NCBI GenBank assembly: GCA_049841135.1
Contig: JASGHK010000004.1
Span: 62,001 to 126,000 of the forward strand
DNA: 64,000 nucleotides
Reading direction: 5' to 3'
DNA from: JACRCT01 sp049841135
Lineage (GTDB): Bacteria; Myxococcota; Myxococcia; Myxococcales; UBA5297
Part shown: positions 63,419-64,000 of the stretch, piece after piece
Layout: each line of letters begins with the position of its first letter
How positions within the stretch are numbered: the first letter of the stretch is position 1
Made by a program: the position numbers and the translations under genes
Notes under the pieces: model-generated
What the model saw: only the letters and a program-made list of their open reading frames with translations
What the model was told of the DNA's origin: nothing
Database searches by the model: none

Positions 63419-64000
63419 TTGCGACCCACAGCCCTTCTCTGCGCTGCGCTCTGCTGCGCGGCGTGCCCGACGAACGGCATCGGCCTCGGCGGCACGGACG
63501 TCGGTGCGGCCGGCGACGCCGGACCGGGCTCGTCCTCCTCCAGGACCGAGCAGGTCAACGGGAGCTGCCCCACCGCGCCCGCGAACCTGACCGGGACGCG
63601 CGGCGCTGGGCAGTCCTGCTCGTCGTACGCGGACTGCGCCCCGGCCTGCTGCGACTGCTCGGCGGGGCCGTGGCGGTACCTCGCGGCGTTGTGCGTGGAC
63701 GGGGTGTGCGCCTCCGCTGTCGCCACCTGCGCCGCGACGGAGACCACGACGATGTGCCCTGGGTCCGCGCCTGCGGATGCCGGCGCGCCGGGCGCGGACG
63801 CGGGGACGGTCTACCGTTCGGATGGAGGGACCCTTTGCGTTCCAGGCACCGCCAGTGATTGCTCGAGGCTCGGTCGAGCAGTGGACCGGATCGTCGTGCT
63901 GCGTGCGCGGCGTGAGCCTCTGCTCCGACGGCACCGCGGGGGAATGCACCAGCTCGGTCGAGCACTGGACCGGCAGCCGATGCTGCGTCGAGAACGTCTC
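63419..64000 (+). pseudogene. Cys-rich lipoprotein, frameshifted and cut by right edge
   Basis: The frame starts at TTG (63419) after GGAGGCAGC. A lipoprotein signal (ALCCAAC) is followed by a GGTDVGAAGDAGPG linker and a Cys-rich part (SCSSYADCAPACCDCSAG and later). Near 63871 one extra A shifts the frame. The next frame shows GSVEQWTGSSCCVRG and SVEHWTGSRCCVENV, a repeated SVE-W-TGS-CCV unit. The protein runs off the right edge. It resembles the other Cys-rich lipoproteins of this part. Confidence 0.65.

Overview
The window is very GC-rich and appears to join two unrelated bacterial sequences near position 17,190. Left of that point (1-17,190) the genes look like a betaproteobacterium of the order Burkholderiales: PEP-CTERM exported proteins, a YgjP-type metallopeptidase, an S4 RNA-binding protein, a DbpA-type helicase and an MdtABC-type RND efflux operon. 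Right of it (17,193-64,000) the genes look like Myxococcota or a related deltaproteobacterial lineage: Cys-rich lipoproteins with DAG-rich linkers, a DUF5916 outer-membrane protein, a large chemosensory operon, a degenerate hybrid kinase next to a sigma54 activator, and a nucleotide-translocase-like carrier with HEAT repeats. The taxonomic reading is inference from gene families. The break inside an RND pump gene is seen directly.

Left part: a truncated exported protein (1-353); small envelope and cytoplasmic genes (0.6-4.5 kb); PAP2 phosphatase and GGDEF cyclase (4.5-6.6 kb); lipid kinase and phosphoesterase pair (6.7-8.5 kb); YiiX-like lipoprotein; DbpA-type helicase (9.5-10.9 kb); and the RND operon (11.1-17.2 kb). 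The RND adaptor and first pump carry very many single-base indels. The two pump genes are separated by about 800 bp of long imperfect inverted repeat whose nested hairpins keep pairing while changing sequence. The second pump stops at the junction.

Right part, first half: class III nucleotide cyclase; sirtuin; exported protein; a glycosyltransferase cluster with a membrane-bound flavodoxin/ferredoxin protein, a PilZ protein and a Wzm/Wzt exporter (20-29.4 kb), with tandem 17-bp repeats and REP-like palindromes behind it; queuosine genes queA and tgt; then a signalling block. That block holds a hybrid kinase with a lost phosphoacceptor His, a compact kinase, an NtrC-type activator, and a chemosensory operon (CheY-CheX-like fusion, CheA, CheW, MCP, CheR, CheD, CheY, CheX-like, CheB; 36.5-45.3 kb).

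Right part, second half: a sulfur-relay group (MnmA-like PP-loop enzyme, TusA, Cys-cluster protein), flavin reductase-like protein, Lgt-like protein, fumarase, several lipoproteins, a DTW-domain tRNA-modification enzyme with an extra domain, a zinc protease, a YcxB-like membrane protein, a DUF5916 barrel, and a translocase-like HEAT protein coupled to a cyclic-nucleotide-binding protein. A Cys-rich lipoprotein runs off the right edge. No rRNA, convincing tRNA, CRISPR array or transposase was recognised.
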